A stretch of 45,534 nt of DNA from Methylophilaceae bacterium (GCA_027488395.1 JAIYBT010000014.1:1-45534), one strand, 5' to 3'; positions 26,977-36,684 are shown, counted from the stretch's first letter. A program made the numbers and translations. Notes: generated by a model not told the origin, from the sequence alone.

Positions 26977-27253
26977 ACAGCCCATCTATTAAGCGTCAGA
27001 CTGTTAGGTAGTTAAATGATCTACTACTACGACGTCATTGTTTAATGCGAGGGAAAATCTGCGAAGCTTACTTAACATGATGGCCAAAATAACTAACTAT
27101 CAAACACATACAGCAAAATTTTATACAATGTTCGGTGAAACGCATGTCTAGGTCAAATTTCCTAATGTGTTAAAAGCACTTGATGTTATGCTGATTTATG
27201 TGAATTAGCTAAGCACACCGAAAAACAATCGAAAAGATACTTAAGGAGCCACC

Positions 27254-27760
27254 GTGGAGGAAGCAATTAAAGCCATTCAAGGGACGCCAGTACCCACCTT
27301 GTTGATTGTGGCTGGGCTGTTTTTTTTGTTGCTGGGGTTTGTGAGTAAATTGGGCGGCATGATCGAGGTTTCACCCGAGCAAAAAAAGTATACGTTACCG
27401 ATTGGCTTGCTGGTGCTTACCATTGGCTTGGTGATTCACTTTACGCCACCCAAAACAGCTGAAACAATACCCTCGCCAACGATTGCGATCAACCCAAAGC
27501 CACAAACGGCTGATGCGCCAACACAAACCGCTACAACATCAACTTCAAATTCCAATGAGCTGGCAGCCGTGATAAACGACCCTGAAGGCTATACCAATAT
27601 ACGTGCGGGTAAAGGCAGTCAATTTGGCATTATCGCGCGGGTGAATGCAGGGGAAATTTTTTACACAACACCGCAACAAAGCAGTGATTGGTGGCCTGTG
27701 CGCACGCTAGCAAATCAATATGGGTATATGCACCGTAGCAGGATTACGCTTAACAAATAA
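27254..27760 (+). CDS. Membrane protein with C-terminal bacterial SH3 domain
   Basis: 168 residues. The start is GTG at 27254 with a strong AAGGAG seven bases upstream. Two membrane segments (about 13-30 and 47-63) are joined by a short loop. A Pro/Thr/Ser-rich linker (66-100) follows, then an SH3b domain (about 104-165) with the typical YTNIRAGKGSQFGIIARVNAGE start and WWPVRT core. SH3b domains usually bind peptidoglycan or peptide ligands, so a periplasmic cell-wall contact is likely, but the role is unknown. A terminator follows about 40 bases after the stop. Confidence 0.8.
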   Translation: MEEAIKAIQGTPVPTLLIVAGLFFLLLGFVSKLGGMIEVSPEQKKYTLPIGLLVLTIGLVIHFTPPKTAETIPSPTIAINPKPQTADAPTQTATTSTSNSNELAAVINDPEGYTNIRAGKGSQFGIIARVNAGEIFYTTPQQSSDWWPVRTLANQYGYMHRSRITLNK

Positions 27761-27801
27761 AGCACCTTATTATCTTTTTTAAGTTGTTATTAAATTAAAT
27801 G

Positions 27802-27834
27802 CCCAGCCAGAAAATCACACTGGCTTGGCTTTTT
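27802..27834 (+). terminator. Rho-independent terminator after the SH3-domain gene
   Basis: CCCAGCCAG pairs with CTGGCTTGG (one mismatch) around AAAATCACA and is followed by CTTTTT. It lies about 42 bases after the stop at 27760 and separates this gene from the convergent gene that ends at 27882. Confidence 0.75.
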
Positions 27835-27881
27835 ACATAGCGCACTGTTTAGATTTATGCGTTGATCAGATTGAAATTTAG

Positions 27882-28325
27882 TTATACGCCAGACTTTCTC
27901 ACACAGACCTCTATCCCCGTGTTACCGCCTTTAAACGCTGGCTCAAAATAAAACTTTCGGAACGTCAGCTCACCTTTGCGGTTTTTCTTAAATTCGGCAA
28001 TGCCCGTGCCAAAGTCGTGGGTGTTGCCACCATACTCGCCATTTTCAATCGGCAGTGCAAAGTGCATGGCGGCATGCATGCCGTGCACGGCAGCGTGGCC
28101 TTTATAGACGCCATAATCAGGCACAGCCAGTTCAAAATCGTAACTGGCGTCTTGACCTTTGCTGTGCGCTTGTATCCGTTTCATGGTGACGGTGCCTGTG
28201 TATTTGCCCTCATGCGCATCGTCACCAGTGCAGGCGTACACGCCACTCAAATCTTGGGCGACACTGTTGAAACTAAATAAACTGAGTGCGATGGCTACAT
28301 GAACTGCTTTCCAGTTAAATGACAT
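27882..28325 (-). CDS. Hypothetical periplasmic protein
   Basis: 147 residues with a signal peptide (to about residue 23, NSVAQ) and a mature part of about 124. The mature chain begins DLSGVYACTGDDAHEGKYTG and has alternating beta-strand-like segments, a His/Met-rich stretch (HAAVHGMHAAMHF) and a Cys near each end (about 32 and 142) that could form a disulfide. AAAGGA precedes the ATG. I do not recognise the family. The shape suggests a small secreted beta-barrel-like protein, and the His/Met cluster could bind metal, but that is a guess. A 12-bp palindrome lies in its upstream region. Confidence 0.72.
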   Translation of the reverse strand: MSFNWKAVHVAIALSLFSFNSVAQDLSGVYACTGDDAHEGKYTGTVTMKRIQAHSKGQDASYDFELAVPDYGVYKGHAAVHGMHAAMHFALPIENGEYGGNTHDFGTGIAEFKKNRKGELTFRKFYFEPAFKGGNTGIEVCVRKSGV

Positions 28326-28371
28326 CAGGGGTCCTTTAATTAAGATTTAAAAATGCGATTAATTTGGCTAT

Positions 28372-28383
28372 TGTACTAGTACA
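28372..28383. promoter_or_regulatory. 12-bp perfect palindrome TGTACTAGTACA
   Basis: Located between the ligase stop and the start of the small periplasmic protein, about 47 bases upstream of that gene. Read leftward it overlaps a TACAAT that could be a -10 box, so a repressor site is conceivable. There is no clear -35. Confidence 0.3.
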
Positions 28384-28390
28384 TCAGTGA

Positions 28391-29317
28391 TTAATTGCTA
28401 CTGGTTTCTGGTGGCCGCACCCGCAAAAACCGCGCAAATTTTGGTTTGCCTTTTACCGTTAAGTCGCTATAGGTGTAGGTGACTTGACTGCCAAGTGCAG
28501 GTGGGGAACGTCGCTCGGCATCGCTAAAGCCTGTGCCCAATTTAAATTGCACACCCTCTGGTGTTTCAACCAGCAATGCGCCCATCATGCCTTGATATTT
28601 GCCTTTACCGGGCACGCAGCCAATCACCGTGGCTTCGGCATCTAATTGCGGCTTGAGTTTTAGCAATACTTGACTGCGGCCCGTCACATACTGGGCATCC
28701 ATACGGTGCAACATCACGCCCTCGCCTTTACGCGCAACAATTTGATTTAATAAACGCTTAAGCGCCGCTTGGTCTTTAACCTTAAATTGCGGTACTGCTT
28801 TCAGTTGGGGCACATTGGTTTGTTTAACAATATTTTTAATTAGCTTGGCGCGTTGGCTAAAGTCACCCTCACCGTTTGGGAGCTCAAAAATATAGTATTT
28901 CACCGCTTGCCAGGCTTGGCTATCTGGTTTGGATGTACGCACAATGCTAGAGAGTTGCTCAAATCTGCCGCGCCCCAGCCACAACTCGCCATCGAGCGCT
29001 CGCTTGGGAAAACCGCGCGTAAACCAAGCTGGGGCATGTATCACATGGCCTTGACGGGTGATGAGTTGCTCGCCATCCCAAAAGGCTCGAATGCCATCTA
29101 ATTTTTCGCTGACTAAATAATCACTGACTGGGAGATGCTGCTGATAGACATGAGCCAGCAATATTGCAGGCGTTAATGGCGTAGACTTAAGTGGTACATG
29201 GGGTTGCGGGTGCAATGGCGCATGACTAGGAGGTGCAGTTTGTTGCGCGATAGAAGGATGCGACTTACCCCATAACGCAAGTATCAAACACAGGCAAAAC
29301 AAGGTCATCACATTCAT
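28391..29317 (-). CDS. ligE: ATP-dependent DNA ligase, secreted LigE type
   Basis: About 308 residues. An N-terminal signal peptide (to about residue 25, SIAQQ) is followed by a Pro-rich linker. A minimal adenylation domain plus OB domain comes next: motif I EKLDGIRAFW with nucleophile Lys at about 72, LDGEL (motif around Glu), EGVMLH (motif IV), LLKLKP (motif V) and the OB part with GTGFSD. Small periplasmic ATP ligases of this kind (Lig E) seal nicks and are thought to act on extracellular or incoming DNA. GAGGG precedes the start. I chose ATG 29317, although GTG 29320 and ATG 29308 are also possible. Confidence 0.9.
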   Translation of the reverse strand: MNVMTLFCLCLILALWGKSHPSIAQQTAPPSHAPLHPQPHVPLKSTPLTPAILLAHVYQQHLPVSDYLVSEKLDGIRAFWDGEQLITRQGHVIHAPAWFTRGFPKRALDGELWLGRGRFEQLSSIVRTSKPDSQAWQAVKYYIFELPNGEGDFSQRAKLIKNIVKQTNVPQLKAVPQFKVKDQAALKRLLNQIVARKGEGVMLHRMDAQYVTGRSQVLLKLKPQLDAEATVIGCVPGKGKYQGMMGALLVETPEGVQFKLGTGFSDAERRSPPALGSQVTYTYSDLTVKGKPKFARFLRVRPPETSSN

Positions 29318-29425
29318 CACACCCTCGCTAAATTTTAACTTTAATTAACGATTGTAATCTTTCAAGCGTTTGGACAAAAGCATTGAATGACGGGGTGTCA
29401 GACCGCAACAAATAGCGTTACAAAC

Positions 29426-30256
29426 TTAAATGGCTAGCTCAAATTGAAAGCGACTGGCTAGCGACTCTAACTGACATTCTTTGAGTATTTGCGCGCCACG
29501 CATGGCCGCACTGCGTTTACGTTGGCCGGTATATTTTGCAATGATCAACTCGTTTTTCATCGAATGCTCCCAGCCCACTAGCTCGGTCACTGTGACTTGA
29601 TAACCGTGCGCTTCTAGCTGCAAACAGCGCAACACATTGGTGAGTTGGCTGCCAAACTCGCGGGTATGGATGGGATGCCGCCACAGCTCACTCATGGGGG
29701 TGTGCGCTAAAGCCGTGGCTTTGTGTTGGCGCAAGACTTCAGCCACTTCGGCTTGGCAACAAGGCACCAACACCAAATAGTGCGCTTGTTTTTGTAAGCC
29801 AAATGCAATCGCATCGTCAGTTGCGGTATTACAGGCATGCAAGGCAGTCACAATATCTACTTTGTCTGGCAAGCTGGCAGCGGTCATCGAATCTGCCACG
29901 CTTAAATGCTCAAACTGCATGCGATCAAAGCCACATTCCTCGGCTAACGCCTGCGATTTTTGTACTAAATCGGCGCGCGTTTCAATGCCAATGACGCGGC
30001 TTTGTTGCAGGCTTTTGAGCAATAAATCATACAAAATAAACCCCAAATAGGATTTACCCGCACCGTGATCTACCAAGCTAATGCTCGCTTGTTGCGAAAC
30101 GGCCTCAACCAAAGGTTGAATAAAATTCACCAAGTGATAGACCTGCTTGAGTTTGCGTCGGCTATCTTGGTTGAGTTGCCCATCGCGGGTGAGGATATGC
30201 AGCGCTTTTAACAGCGGCACCGATTGGTCTGGGTGGATATCATGCGTTTTAGCCAT
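29426..30256 (-). CDS. Class I SAM-dependent methyltransferase (Methyltransf_32-like)
   Basis: A 276-residue cytoplasmic protein with a Rossmann-type SAM site. Motif I is LVDHGAGKSYLGF (about 62-73), the acidic strand end is VIGIETR, and the motif HACNTATDDAI is followed by VLVPCCQ. These are the signature strings of the PF13679 group, whose substrates are mostly undefined and probably RNA or protein. The gene is divergent from the RbgA-like GTPase, with 76 bases between the two starts that must hold both promoters. Confidence 0.8.
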   Translation of the reverse strand: MAKTHDIHPDQSVPLLKALHILTRDGQLNQDSRRKLKQVYHLVNFIQPLVEAVSQQASISLVDHGAGKSYLGFILYDLLLKSLQQSRVIGIETRADLVQKSQALAEECGFDRMQFEHLSVADSMTAASLPDKVDIVTALHACNTATDDAIAFGLQKQAHYLVLVPCCQAEVAEVLRQHKATALAHTPMSELWRHPIHTREFGSQLTNVLRCLQLEAHGYQVTVTELVGWEHSMKNELIIAKYTGQRKRSAAMRGAQILKECQLESLASRFQFELAI

Positions 30257-30332
30257 GGCGAGATTTTAAAGCAAAACCGAATCGCCCATGCAGGCATGTT
30301 AAAATATCGCTTTCGATTAAGTGAGTAGCACC

Positions 30333-31337
30333 GTGGCGATACAATGGTTTCCTGGACATATGACCTCCGCTCGCAAAAAAGCGGAAGAAACCATGGAGCA
30401 TATCGACGTGGTGATTGAGGTGCTCGATGCGCGGGTGCCTGCGGCTAGCCATAACCCGATGATCGAAGAAATGCGCAATTTCCGTCAGCGCCCCAAACTC
30501 AAAATTCTGAATAAAGCCGATTTAGCCGACCCGCAAGTCACCCAAGCCTGGCTCAATTACTTTAATGCGCAACCCGATACCAAAGCGGTGGCCTTGTCTT
30601 GCAAAAAACCAGGAGATGCCAAAAAAATCCCTGGGCTGTGTAAACAACTAGCGCCACATCGCGGCACCCCGCTTAAACCATTGCGTATGCTCATTATGGG
30701 TATCCCAAATGTGGGGAAATCCACGCTAATGAACGCCCTCCTCAATCGGCGCGCGGCCAAAGTGGGCGACGAGCCAGCCGTGACCAAGAGCCAACAACGG
30801 TTTGAGTTAGATGACACCGCCAACATCACCGACACCCCGGGCATGATGTGGCCCAAAATTGAGTATGAGGCAGACGGCTATCTGCTGGCCGCCAGCCACG
30901 CGATTGGCCGCAATGCGGTGATCGACGAGGATGTAGCAGCGTTTTTAGGCAATGTGCTGATTGCAGCTTACCCCGACTTGATCAATACCCGTTTTAAACT
31001 CGATGCCATGAAACTAGAAGTCAAACAGATGGATGGCATTGATTTACTAGAAGCCATCGCCAAACGTCGTGCCTATAAACGCAATGATGGTTTATGGGAC
31101 ATGGAACGCACCGCCATGGCTTTACTCACCGATTATCGTAGCGGTGCGATTGGGCGGGTGAGCCTTGAGTCACCCCAAAGCCGTGCTGAGATGATTAGCC
31201 GTGTAAAAGCTGAAATGGCCGCCAAACAAGCCGAGCAAGCGGCCAAACTCGCGGCTAAAGAGGCCGCCAAGCAAGCCGCTAGTGAGCCGCAAAGCAACGT
31301 CGATGATGCCGTCACTCACAACCCAGTGCAAGAGTAA
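30333..31337 (+). CDS. ylqF: Ribosome biogenesis GTPase YlqF/RbgA
   Basis: About 334 residues with a circularly permuted GTPase. G4 (NKADLADP, about 60-67) comes before G1 (GIPNVGKST, about 123-131) and G3 (DTPG, about 167-170). The conserved start IQWFPGHM places the initiation codon at GTG 30333; the GTG at 30321 would add four residues ahead of it. The family aids late 50S subunit assembly. The last 35 or so residues are a Lys/Ala/Glu-rich helix (KAEMAAKQAEQAAKLAAKE) beyond the usual C-terminal domain. Confidence 0.92.
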   Translation: MAIQWFPGHMTSARKKAEETMEHIDVVIEVLDARVPAASHNPMIEEMRNFRQRPKLKILNKADLADPQVTQAWLNYFNAQPDTKAVALSCKKPGDAKKIPGLCKQLAPHRGTPLKPLRMLIMGIPNVGKSTLMNALLNRRAAKVGDEPAVTKSQQRFELDDTANITDTPGMMWPKIEYEADGYLLAASHAIGRNAVIDEDVAAFLGNVLIAAYPDLINTRFKLDAMKLEVKQMDGIDLLEAIAKRRAYKRNDGLWDMERTAMALLTDYRSGAIGRVSLESPQSRAEMISRVKAEMAAKQAEQAAKLAAKEAAKQAASEPQSNVDDAVTHNPVQE

Positions 31338-31407
31338 CTTAACACCGTGACTGTTATGTTTGTTGTTATGAAGCGCTTGTTTAAGCAAGCTTAGTCAGAG
31401 TGTTGCG

Positions 31408-33432
31408 ATGTTACAGCAGTTAAATCCCCCGCAACGTGAGGCCATTCATTATCTCGATGGCCCTTTACTTGTGCTCGCCGGTGCTGGCAGTGGCAAAACG
31501 CGCGTCATCACGCAAAAAATTGCCTACCTCATCAACGAGGCAGATTACAAAGCCAGCCAAATTGCGGCCATTACCTTTACCAATAAAGCCGCCCGCGAGA
31601 TGGAGGCACGTGTCACACCGCTGTTAGCGGGCAAAAACGGCAAAGGCCTGACTGTCACCACTTTTCACTCACTGGGCTTGCAATTATTGCGGCAAGAGGC
31701 CGCACTGTTAGGCTATAAACCGCAATTTTCGATTTTAGATGCCTCGGATAGCTTAAAAGTGATCGCCGATATTTTAGCCACCACCGACAAGCAACTGCTA
31801 CGCAAAACCCAATGGCAAATTTCTAGTTGGAAAAACGCGCTGATTAACCCAGATCAAGCCAACGCTGTTGCCGATGAAGAACTCAGCGTCGCAGCCGCCC
31901 GTGTGTATCAGCTGTATCAACAAACCTTACGCGCTTATCAAGCAGTGGATTTTGATGATTTAATTAAAATCCCAGTCGAGTTGTTTGACCAGCATGCTGA
32001 AACGCTCGATAAATGGCAGCGCAAACTGCAATACTTGCTCATTGACGAATACCAAGACACCAACGCCTGCCAATACAAATTAATTAAACAACTCACCGGC
32101 CTACGCGGCCAATTTACCGCGGTGGGCGACGACGACCAAGCCATTTATGGCTGGCGCGGCGCCGATGTTGAAAACTTACGGCAACTCACTACTGACTTTA
32201 GCCGCCTGAAGGTGATTAAACTCGAGCAAAACTATCGCTCTACCGTGCGTATTTTGCGCGCCGCCAACCAAGTGATTGCCAATAATCCCAAGTTATTTGA
32301 AAAAAAACTTTGGAGCGAATTAGGCACCGGCGATTTAATTCATGTCACCGCCACCCACAGCGAGGAGCACGAGGCCGAAACCGTGACCATGAAGTTGCAA
32401 GCGCACAAATTTGAACACCGCACGCAATACAAAGACTATGCCATTTTGTACCGCAGCAACCATCAAGCCCGCATCATCGAGCAATTTCTACGCAACCAAA
32501 AAATCCCCTATACCATCTCGGGCGGGCAATCGTTTTTTGATAAAGCCGAAATCAAAGACATCATCAGCTATTTGCGCTTGATCATGAACGAGGACGATGA
32601 CCCCGCGTTTATCCGCGCCGCCACCACCCCTAAAAAAGGCATCGGCAACACCACGCTAGAGCGCTTAGGCGAATACGCCAGCACGCAGCAACTATCGCTA
32701 TTTGCCGCCGCGTTTGAGAGTGGCTTTCAACAAACGGTTGGCAATAAACAGTTGGATGACTTGCTTACCTTTTGCCAGTTTATTCAAACCCTGCAAAGCC
32801 GCGCCGTGAAAGACCCCGCGCAAGACGTGCTCAACGACTTGCTCAACGCGATTCAATACGAAAGCTTTTTATACGACGGCGAAGAAGCCCGCGCCGCGGA
32901 ATCGCGCTGGGGCAACGTGCAAGAATTTGTGGCATGGATCACCAAAAAAGGCGAAGCCTCCACCGAGTTTGGTCACGAAACCGATGGCAAAAACCTGATC
33001 GAACTCACCCAACTCGTCTCGCTCATCACCATGTTAGAAGGCCGCGAGGATGGTGAACCCGATGCCGTCAAACTCTCCACCCTACACGCCGCCAAAGGCC
33101 TAGAATATGGTCACGTATTTTTAATCGGCTGCGAAGAAGGCATCCTCCCGCACACCAACTCCATCGACGCCGACCAAATCGAAGAAGAACGCCGCCTCAT
33201 GTATGTCGGCATCACCCGCGCCCAAAAATCGCTGAATATCACCTGGTGCAAAAAACGCAAACGCGCCGGCGAAATGCAAGCCTGCGAACCCAGCCGCTTT
33301 ATCAGCGAACTACCAAAAGACGACGTCAAACACTTTGGCAACCCGTTTAACGGGCCAGATCAGGGGATAAGTAAGGATTATGGAAAGAGTAAGATGGCGA
33401 ATATTAAGGCGATGCTGGCGAGTAAGCAGTAA
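31408..33432 (+). CDS. rep: ATP-dependent DNA helicase Rep (UvrD/Rep superfamily 1A)
   Basis: A 674-residue 3'-5' DNA helicase that helps replication forks pass protein blocks. Motifs: Q motif LNPPQREAI (6-14), Walker A GAGSGKT (25-31), TFTNKAAREM, LIDEYQDTN (Walker B), GDDDQAIYGWRGAD, LEQNYRS, STLHAAKGLEY and EERRLMYVGITRAQ. Length equals E. coli Rep (673). It follows ylqF by 70 bases and is the last gene before the AT-rich glycan region. I see no clear terminator in 33433-33589. Confidence 0.95.
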   Translation: MLQQLNPPQREAIHYLDGPLLVLAGAGSGKTRVITQKIAYLINEADYKASQIAAITFTNKAAREMEARVTPLLAGKNGKGLTVTTFHSLGLQLLRQEAALLGYKPQFSILDASDSLKVIADILATTDKQLLRKTQWQISSWKNALINPDQANAVADEELSVAAARVYQLYQQTLRAYQAVDFDDLIKIPVELFDQHAETLDKWQRKLQYLLIDEYQDTNACQYKLIKQLTGLRGQFTAVGDDDQAIYGWRGADVENLRQLTTDFSRLKVIKLEQNYRSTVRILRAANQVIANNPKLFEKKLWSELGTGDLIHVTATHSEEHEAETVTMKLQAHKFEHRTQYKDYAILYRSNHQARIIEQFLRNQKIPYTISGGQSFFDKAEIKDIISYLRLIMNEDDDPAFIRAATTPKKGIGNTTLERLGEYASTQQLSLFAAAFESGFQQTVGNKQLDDLLTFCQFIQTLQSRAVKDPAQDVLNDLLNAIQYESFLYDGEEARAAESRWGNVQEFVAWITKKGEASTEFGHETDGKNLIELTQLVSLITMLEGREDGEPDAVKLSTLHAAKGLEYGHVFLIGCEEGILPHTNSIDADQIEEERRLMYVGITRAQKSLNITWCKKRKRAGEMQACEPSRFISELPKDDVKHFGNPFNGPDQGISKDYGKSKMANIKAMLASKQ

Positions 33433-33604
33433 TGCATGGCATATCACTGTCTGATAAGTTCAATAGCTATTTAAGCCAGCTTATGAGTCACGCACCAGTA
33501 AAAACCCATCGGGCAGAATGTATGTTTTTCTCCAAATTAATGATTTTTAAATCCATTTTCATTGAAAATTTACGCCGTAAAAAACGAATGTGAAAAATTC
33601 GATT

Positions 33605-34624
33605 ATGAATAAAAACAACTTCGATTTTATAAGAATAAGTCTTGCATTGATTGTATTGCTAGCGCATGCATATGCATTAACTTTGATAAGCGAATTTAGT
33701 TTTTTTGAAAAAATTTTTGACTCAAATTTTGCAGTAAGAGGTTTTTTTGCAATTAGCGGCTATCTAGTAACGCTTAGCTACATAAATAGCAAAAACAATA
33801 CTGAATACTTTGAAAAGCGCTTGCGGAGAATCTATCCAGCCTATATTGCATGTATTGGTTTTTGTTTATTGCTAGGTGCAATTTCGACCAAATTAAAAGT
33901 CTCAGATTTTTTTCAATCACCAGACACTATTCAATATTTAATCGCTAATTCGTTTTTTTTAAACTTTTTACAACCTACCCTACCTTCAGTTTTTGATAAT
34001 CATCCAGTGCAGGCGATTAATGGCGCTTTATGGACGATAAAAGTGGAGCTTATGCTCTATTTATGTGTACCAATCATCATGTACCTAAATAAAAAAATGG
34101 GAATCAAAACGTCGAATTTATTAATATTTATTTTTAGCGTGATATGGGTTTATTTTTTTTCTTCCCTATACACAAGTGGCAATGGTGTTGAAATAGCTCG
34201 ACAGTTTCCAGGCCAACTATCTTATTTCATTGTTGGTTCATATTTAGCAGCAAATCGCGAGAAAATTAAAATTTCTATCTGGGTCGTTATCATCTCTGCC
34301 AGTGCATTATGGTGTACAACTCATCCTGTTCTCAGACTAATACTAGAACCAATAGCCTATGCTACGATTGTTATTTTTCTATCAACAAATGCTTTTCGGA
34401 ATATGCATTTTGGGAGATATGGAGATATTTCATATGGAATATATCTGTATCACTTCCCAATTATTCAATTTTTATTGTATTGCGGTATTTTCAAATTTAA
34501 CCCATGGTTTGGGTTGGGTGTGAGTATATTAACGACGGTAATCATTGCATTTTTCTCATGGCACTTTGTTGAGAAAAGGATACTTAAAAGAAACTCACAT
34601 TACGTCAACGCTACTAGCAATTAA
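33605..34624 (+). CDS. Membrane acyltransferase (acyltransferase-3 / OafA family)
   Basis: About 339 residues with roughly ten membrane segments. It has the family pattern NFDFIRISLALIVLLAHAYAL with the catalytic-type His, then GYLVTLSYINSKN, FEKRLRRIYPAY and GDISYGIYLYHFPIIQ. Such proteins O-acylate sugars of LPS or exopolysaccharide. The gene is AT-rich like the adjacent glycan operon and ends nine bases from the convergent GT2 gene, so it probably decorates that glycan. The start could be ATG 33605 or GTG 33590. Neither has a good ribosome-binding site. Confidence 0.87.
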   Translation: MNKNNFDFIRISLALIVLLAHAYALTLISEFSFFEKIFDSNFAVRGFFAISGYLVTLSYINSKNNTEYFEKRLRRIYPAYIACIGFCLLLGAISTKLKVSDFFQSPDTIQYLIANSFFLNFLQPTLPSVFDNHPVQAINGALWTIKVELMLYLCVPIIMYLNKKMGIKTSNLLIFIFSVIWVYFFSSLYTSGNGVEIARQFPGQLSYFIVGSYLAANREKIKISIWVVIISASALWCTTHPVLRLILEPIAYATIVIFLSTNAFRNMHFGRYGDISYGIYLYHFPIIQFLLYCGIFKFNPWFGLGVSILTTVIIAFFSWHFVEKRILKRNSHYVNATSN

Positions 34625-34633
34625 ATGATTGAA

Positions 34634-35377
34634 TCAATTACTTGCAGTTTTTGGGAGCCTGAATAAATGTTTGTAAAAATACCTTATTAAACTATTTAAA
34701 TGCCAAGTCATAAAACGTAGTTTTTTTCTACTGTCTCTCTGGGCATTGTGAACAATATACGTGTTTTGATTGACGGCAATTTTATATTGCATAGTCCAAA
34801 ATCGCACACAAATGTCAACGTCTTCATAGTACAAGTAAAATGCTTCATCAAAGCCGTTTACCGAAGCAAATGATTTGGTATCAAACATCATAAACATACC
34901 TGCCACCCATTCAGGATAAAAATAACTTTTATCTGGTTGAACGGCATAAGTACTGATGTCTTTACCCAATGCTTTCATTAATAGATTAAAAAATGTTGGA
35001 AAACGACGAACGCTATCTTCTAGTTGATTATTAGCAGACATAACGATTGGAGCTATTAATTTTGCTTTTGAGATAATCATACCCTGTAAGAGATCTCTAA
35101 AAACAAACGGTGTTAAAACCACATCAGGATTTAGTACCACAAATAATTGTGTATTACACTGCTTGAAAGCAGCGTTGTGATTTGCCGCGAAGCCTTTTGG
35201 TACGTGATTGTGAATCACCAAAAAACGCTCATCACCTGGTATTTCAACAGATTCTTCGATGTTTAAAGTCAATACAACTTTAGCGATTTCTGGATAGCCT
35301 AACAATTGATTGCATAAATCAATCACCATAGCACCATGACCATGGCTGACAACTGATACTGTAATATTTCTGTTCAA
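34634..35377 (-). CDS. Glycosyltransferase family 2 (rhamnosyltransferase-like)
   Basis: A 247-residue GT-A fold enzyme. It has TVSVVSHGHG at the start, the LNPDVVLTP segment as the metal-binding motif, EWVAGMFMMFDTKSFASVNGFDEAFYLYYEDVDICVRF, which is typical of WbbL-like transferases, and a C-terminal basic helix. It starts at TTG 35377, with AAAAGG about seven bases upstream and no in-frame ATG nearby. It is the last gene of the ten-gene operon, 14 bases after the GT61 gene. Donor and acceptor sugars are unknown. Confidence 0.86.
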   Translation of the reverse strand: MNRNITVSVVSHGHGAMVIDLCNQLLGYPEIAKVVLTLNIEESVEIPGDERFLVIHNHVPKGFAANHNAAFKQCNTQLFVVLNPDVVLTPFVFRDLLQGMIISKAKLIAPIVMSANNQLEDSVRRFPTFFNLLMKALGKDISTYAVQPDKSYFYPEWVAGMFMMFDTKSFASVNGFDEAFYLYYEDVDICVRFWTMQYKIAVNQNTYIVHNAQRDSRKKLRFMTWHLNSLIRYFYKHLFRLPKTASN

Positions 35378-35391
35378 AAAAACCTTTTACT

Positions 35392-36684
35392 TTAATTTAA
35401 AAATGTTTTGATCAAATCAATGTCGATAGAGTAGCTTTTGTGCATTGGGTGTTGATCACCGGGTGCTTGAGGACCCAACACAAAATTCATTTGATGCCCA
35501 AGAGTTGCAGCAAGATTTGTGTAATAAAAATAATTGGCATCATCATAATAAGGTGATAGACAAATTATCTTACAGCCAGCCGGCGCAAAAATCATATTTG
35601 TTAATGCGGCTCCAATTGGGCAAACAATTAACTCAGCATTCATGCATGCTTTTACTTGCTCAACAAATGATAACTGATCAGAATTAATGCGCTCAACTTG
35701 TTGATCATCAAGAAAAAACTCTATTGCATCAATATTTAAAATTTGTCTAAGATTTTTACTCGATTTACTTCTAGCTAAGTAGATTTTTTTTGGGTAATCG
35801 AGAACACTATCAATGCGTATTGAATTAATCACCATCTGACGAAGCAAATGGAGCGATGATTTGGAGAATTTATTTATATAAGGCTTTGCTTCTTTATTGT
35901 GTAAACCCTGAGGTGAATACCGCTCGTACCCTGGCGTAGATATGACGATTAATTCTTTCACTTTTACAGATGACCATCGTTTTATCGTGATTATCTCTCC
36001 CTTGTTCTTATTGATAGTATGAAGAGATTCCAAAATGTTAGCGTGCAAACCTTCATCAATCAATAAAGGAAAGTCGTCATAAAGATCACATGAATCTACA
36101 ATAGCAAGTTTTGGCAAAGTTTCAGTCAGCCAATGAGCATAATTTGTACTACATTGCCCCAACAAGGATATCGCCTTAGGGATATTAATGGATGGCTTGT
36201 TTAATCTTAAATAAACGAAACGCTTATCATGCTTAGGCACTTGAATAATGCCAAGATTTTCTGCTGGGCAATGATGCTCGTTGGGAAGAAAAAGATCGTG
36301 ATGAATTGCCAGATTTTTTAAAAAAACAAAATCTACTCCCCCCACTGCAACTGAATCTTTTAAAAGATAGATGTTGATTTCTGGGAATAAAACATCTCTT
36401 GATGGTGTCTTTGCAACAGCCTCTAAATCCCCAAATCCAATAAAAGATGGTGCTTTAAGATGAATTCTTTCAGTGGGAAAAATAAGTGTTGTAGAGACTG
36501 TATTATCAAGGTTAGATTGGGATATCCATTTGTATTGACCTGATAGCGGATGTCTAGATGAAAGGAGTTGACGAAATTTTTGAGCAATTAAAAGAACTAG
36601 GAATTTTGATAAACGAAAAACATAAAATCGCGACAAATTATGTCTATAAAAATTAAGCGTGTTGTTTATTAATTTAATTAACAA
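35392..36684 (-). CDS. Glycosyltransferase family 61 (DUF563), copy A
   Basis: A 430-residue protein with the GT61 signature NYAHWLTETLPKL (181-193), an ILESLH helix, KKIYLARS near 300 and a C-terminal PIGAALTNMIFAPAGCKIICL followed by YYDDANYFYY. It is a clear paralogue of the next gene upstream and shares the same motifs in the same order. It overlaps that gene by 11 bases, and its only reasonable start in the overlap is a TTG at 36684. No ATG occurs in the first part of the frame. The N-terminal 40 residues are basic and hydrophobic, suggesting membrane association. Probably transfers a pentose or amino sugar, but this is unproven. Confidence 0.85.
   Translation of the reverse strand: MLIKLINNTLNFYRHNLSRFYVFRLSKFLVLLIAQKFRQLLSSRHPLSGQYKWISQSNLDNTVSTTLIFPTERIHLKAPSFIGFGDLEAVAKTPSRDVLFPEINIYLLKDSVAVGGVDFVFLKNLAIHHDLFLPNEHHCPAENLGIIQVPKHDKRFVYLRLNKPSINIPKAISLLGQCSTNYAHWLTETLPKLAIVDSCDLYDDFPLLIDEGLHANILESLHTINKNKGEIITIKRWSSVKVKELIVISTPGYERYSPQGLHNKEAKPYINKFSKSSLHLLRQMVINSIRIDSVLDYPKKIYLARSKSSKNLRQILNIDAIEFFLDDQQVERINSDQLSFVEQVKACMNAELIVCPIGAALTNMIFAPAGCKIICLSPYYDDANYFYYTNLAATLGHQMNFVLGPQAPGDQHPMHKSYSIDIDLIKTFLN

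Noticed and set aside
26977-27253. Possible further gene remnant (short frames near 27015 and 27077)
   Set aside because: The short peptides do not join into a coherent protein and contain many stops. Nothing is recognisable.
33605-34624. FdtC-type acetyltransferase for the 3-amino sugar
   Set aside because: It is a polytopic membrane acyltransferase-3 protein, not a soluble hexapeptide-repeat enzyme, so it is unlikely to act on the dTDP-sugar.
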